A stretch of DNA of 64,000 nt from Emydura subglobosa (Eukaryota; Chordata; Testudines; Chelidae). Made by a program: the position numbers and the translations under genes. Below, piece after piece: positions 61,758 to 64,000 of this stretch. The DNA is taken from assembly GCA_007922225.1 (NCBI GenBank), contig ML679954.1:20618837-20682836 (forward strand), written 5' to 3'. Every line of letters begins with the position of its first letter. Position 1 is the first letter of the stretch. The notes below the pieces were generated by a model. That model had not been told where the DNA came from. It was given only the letters and a program-made list of their open reading frames with translations, and did not search any database.

Positions 61758-63952
61758 AAAGAGAGAGAGAGCTAGGTCATATGAGACAGAAACTGCTACC
61801 TGATGGCTGTGTGGACTATGTTCCAATTATTGTTGTAAACAATACATAGAAATTACTCAGCCAACTTTGGGACAAGAGCAAACCTTCTTTCAGTATATTT
61901 ATGATGAAGTTTAGAAATTAGCCACCACGTAAAGTTTGGCTGCAAACTTCCCCACAGCTTGGTGCTTTTGCAGCTCGTGTTCCAGTACAGACCCAGTTCT
62001 GATTAAATGTAAAAGGAGAAGGTTTCACTACTTGTGTCTCAAATGTTACTAGATATTGGCTGGGAGAGAAACAGGATGTGTGATTACTTTTATCCCAAGG
62101 AAAGTAGATTTTTCAGCCAGCTCTTAGAAGAATGCAGCCAAGTTTTGGTTAACATATAATGGTTTTCATCTCTGAAGCATGCAAACCCTGATGAATACAT
62201 GAACTCCTTTAACTAATGCAGAACTATGTGCCTCCTTATACTTCCAGGAGGATCTGCTGGGGTCACATGCAGAAACACTGAGAACAATGCACTCAGTGAT
62301 TTATTTTGCTCCTGATTTAAGCAGGATTATGAGGGGGGGGACATTTGAATTGAGGTTAAATTGTACATCTTGTAAATCCCCATTGTAGGTAGTTTCAGGA
62401 CACACATGTATGTGTCAGGGAATTTTGTTCAGTCACTGTTTAGTCAGGGTAATAATGGGGAAAACAGCCTACCTCAAGGGCAAACTGAAAAAATCAGACT
62501 CTTGGTTGCAATTTGTGCCCTGGGGAGATCTGAGTGATCTTCTTTATCTATATGGCACTGTTGTAATCAAGAGTATTCATTTGTGATATAGCAATATTAG
62601 GAAAAACCATGGAGTTATACTTTTTTTCAGTGACTCTGTCTAATTTGAGCAGGATTTGAAGTACTAAACCTGTTAATAGGAAAGTCGAGTTGTAAATACT
62701 TAAAATGTCTATGTCTGGTAATTTTGAAAATATGTACATATTATTTCACTTTTGATGTTAGGTTCTAAGTGGGCCCTTTTTGGTTCCTGTTATCAAATTT
62801 GATTTAGGGTCATAATCTTGCTGTTAGGACCAGGCAATGTTTTATTTATATGGGAAAATGATGGTAAGCACCAAGTTTCTCAACTGATCTTTCATTTCTT
62901 CAGCCAGCAGCAGACAGACGTAAGGATATATAGTATGTTGTAATAATGGGGCCTACAGATTTACCATAATTATGAGGTCAACTATAAGAAGTGAGGGAAA
63001 GCTCAGAAAATGTCACAATAACCTGTAACAAGAAATGTTGCTGGGGAAAAAGTGCAAAAGGAAGACAGAAAGACTGAATTAGAACAAACAAAAAGGCCTA
63101 CTGATATAATTCAAGGACTGTGTTAAGATCATGCCTGGTAAATAAGAACAGTGTGAGACTGGAAATCAATGATCCAAATTTGGATGTGTTGGAAATTAAG
63201 CCTAATAAGTGGGCAAAATAATGAGGGCTCTTCTGATTATTACTCCCTTTTTATGTCCTCAAAAAGAGACTTTGGAAAGAGAGGGAAACTGGTTACCAGG
63301 TGATGCTGGCTGACTGAAAGATGAAAGAAGTGGAAGGAACAAGCTTCAGCATCATGGCTTCCACTCTTGTGTTCTCCTGAGACCCTAGACCTTCTTCATC
63401 CTAATCCTGAGAGATGTCCTGACCTGACTAGTCCAGAGAGAGGGGCCCAAATGACATTGCTACCTACAGCACCTCAGGTTGAATTTCAAACACCACCAGG
63501 GATGTCTGTCACACAGACCTTCAAGGTGTCGTTTTTCTTCCCAATCTTATTTTTTTTTTTCATCTCTCTCCTTTTTCCTTCTGTCTAATATGAGTCTGGC
63601 TTAGCCAGACAAGACATTATATTTTGCAATTTTGCTGAGGGCTGGTGACCAGAAAGAGGCAGCTAAAAGCAATGTCCCAAACAGCACAATCATGGCACAA
63701 GTTTGCCAGGTCTCAGAGTGGCTGATAAGACCGTGTGCTTATGCCAATATTTCATCAACAGTAAGACTGAAAGTGAGTGTCAACACCAGAGACAGAAGAT
63801 GCATATTCTCTCTTTACTGTTCTTTTTTCTTCCCCTTTGTGGCTGTGTGATGAGGTGTACAAATCCCACGCTGGGCAACAAGGGGTTAAGGAACTACTCT
63901 GGGTCCAGCCAGCCCTGCCCTACCACACCTGTACCAAAGGCTTCAATTGTAG
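61758..63952. other. Unassigned sequence, no gene seen
   Basis: No coding or repeat signal was recognised beyond short runs (T11 near 63549, G8 near 62333). Frames at 63367-63962 overlap in three phases and have no known domains. Confidence 0.55.
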
Positions 63953-64000
63953 GTTAGGGTGACCAGATGTCCTAATATTAGGGGCTTTGTCTTATATAAG
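63953..64000 (+). mobile_element. TIR-type repeat cut by the window edge
   Basis: The segment begins 'gttagggtgaccagatgtcc', the terminal phrase of a very common turtle repeat, and continues 'ggggctttgtcttatataag' to the last base. The rest of the element lies outside the window. Confidence 0.7.

Noticed and set aside
1..64000. CRISPR arrays, operons, prokaryotic promoters or replication origins
   Set aside because: The window is vertebrate nuclear DNA by its LINE, SINE and MITE content. No regularly spaced repeats or gene-dense organisation are present.

Overview
This window is AT-rich vertebrate nuclear DNA in which I find no credible host gene. The repeats point to a turtle, most likely a cryptodire. 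There are CR1 LINEs whose 3' ends have the turtle-type 'GACCCAGTATGGCCATTCTT' tail or the 'ATGGTCCCTTCTGGCCT' tail. There is a tRNA-headed SINE that ends in the same CR1-type tail, as in tortoise (Cry-type) SINEs, plus several palindromic non-autonomous DNA transposons that I know as abundant in turtle genomes. The organism call rests on remembered repeat sequences, not on a database search.

Layout. 1-20180: mostly unique intergenic or intronic sequence with a (TA)n microsatellite (3484), a CR1 tail (2898, minus), MIR-type SINEs (4932, 7698), two oppositely oriented tRNA-like segments (about 12.66-12.87 kb) and a probable solo LTR (about 15545-16038). 20181-22110: a long, internally deleted antisense CR1 that keeps endonuclease- and RT-coding remnants and holds an AT-repeat expansion. 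26405-27206: a sense CR1 fragment with RT C-terminal coding remnants. 27731-34316: the densest repeat cluster, with a hairpin-bearing TIR element, a CR1/SINE tail, GC-rich unclassified repeat DNA, two further TIR elements and a MIR. 39594-40530: a second antisense CR1 with recognisable RT remnants. 41031-41964: a TIR element split by a GC-rich segment. 44486-44705: the tRNA-headed SINE with CR1-type tail. 50263-50588: a Tigger-like MITE. 55407-55701: a reverse-strand MIR-like SINE. The right edge cuts into another TIR-type repeat (63953).

A second, older layer is a set of short palindromic repeats whose apex resembles CCATTGAnnTCAATGG. It recurs about a dozen times across the window.

All long open frames are explained by repeat-derived coding remnants, by GC-rich repeat composition or by chance. 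None starts a convincing host protein, and I saw no exon with flanking splice sites and a recognisable domain. The window is therefore intergenic or lies inside a very large intron. I did not find an undescribed biological system. The points most worth a second look concern transposon structure, nesting and palindromes.
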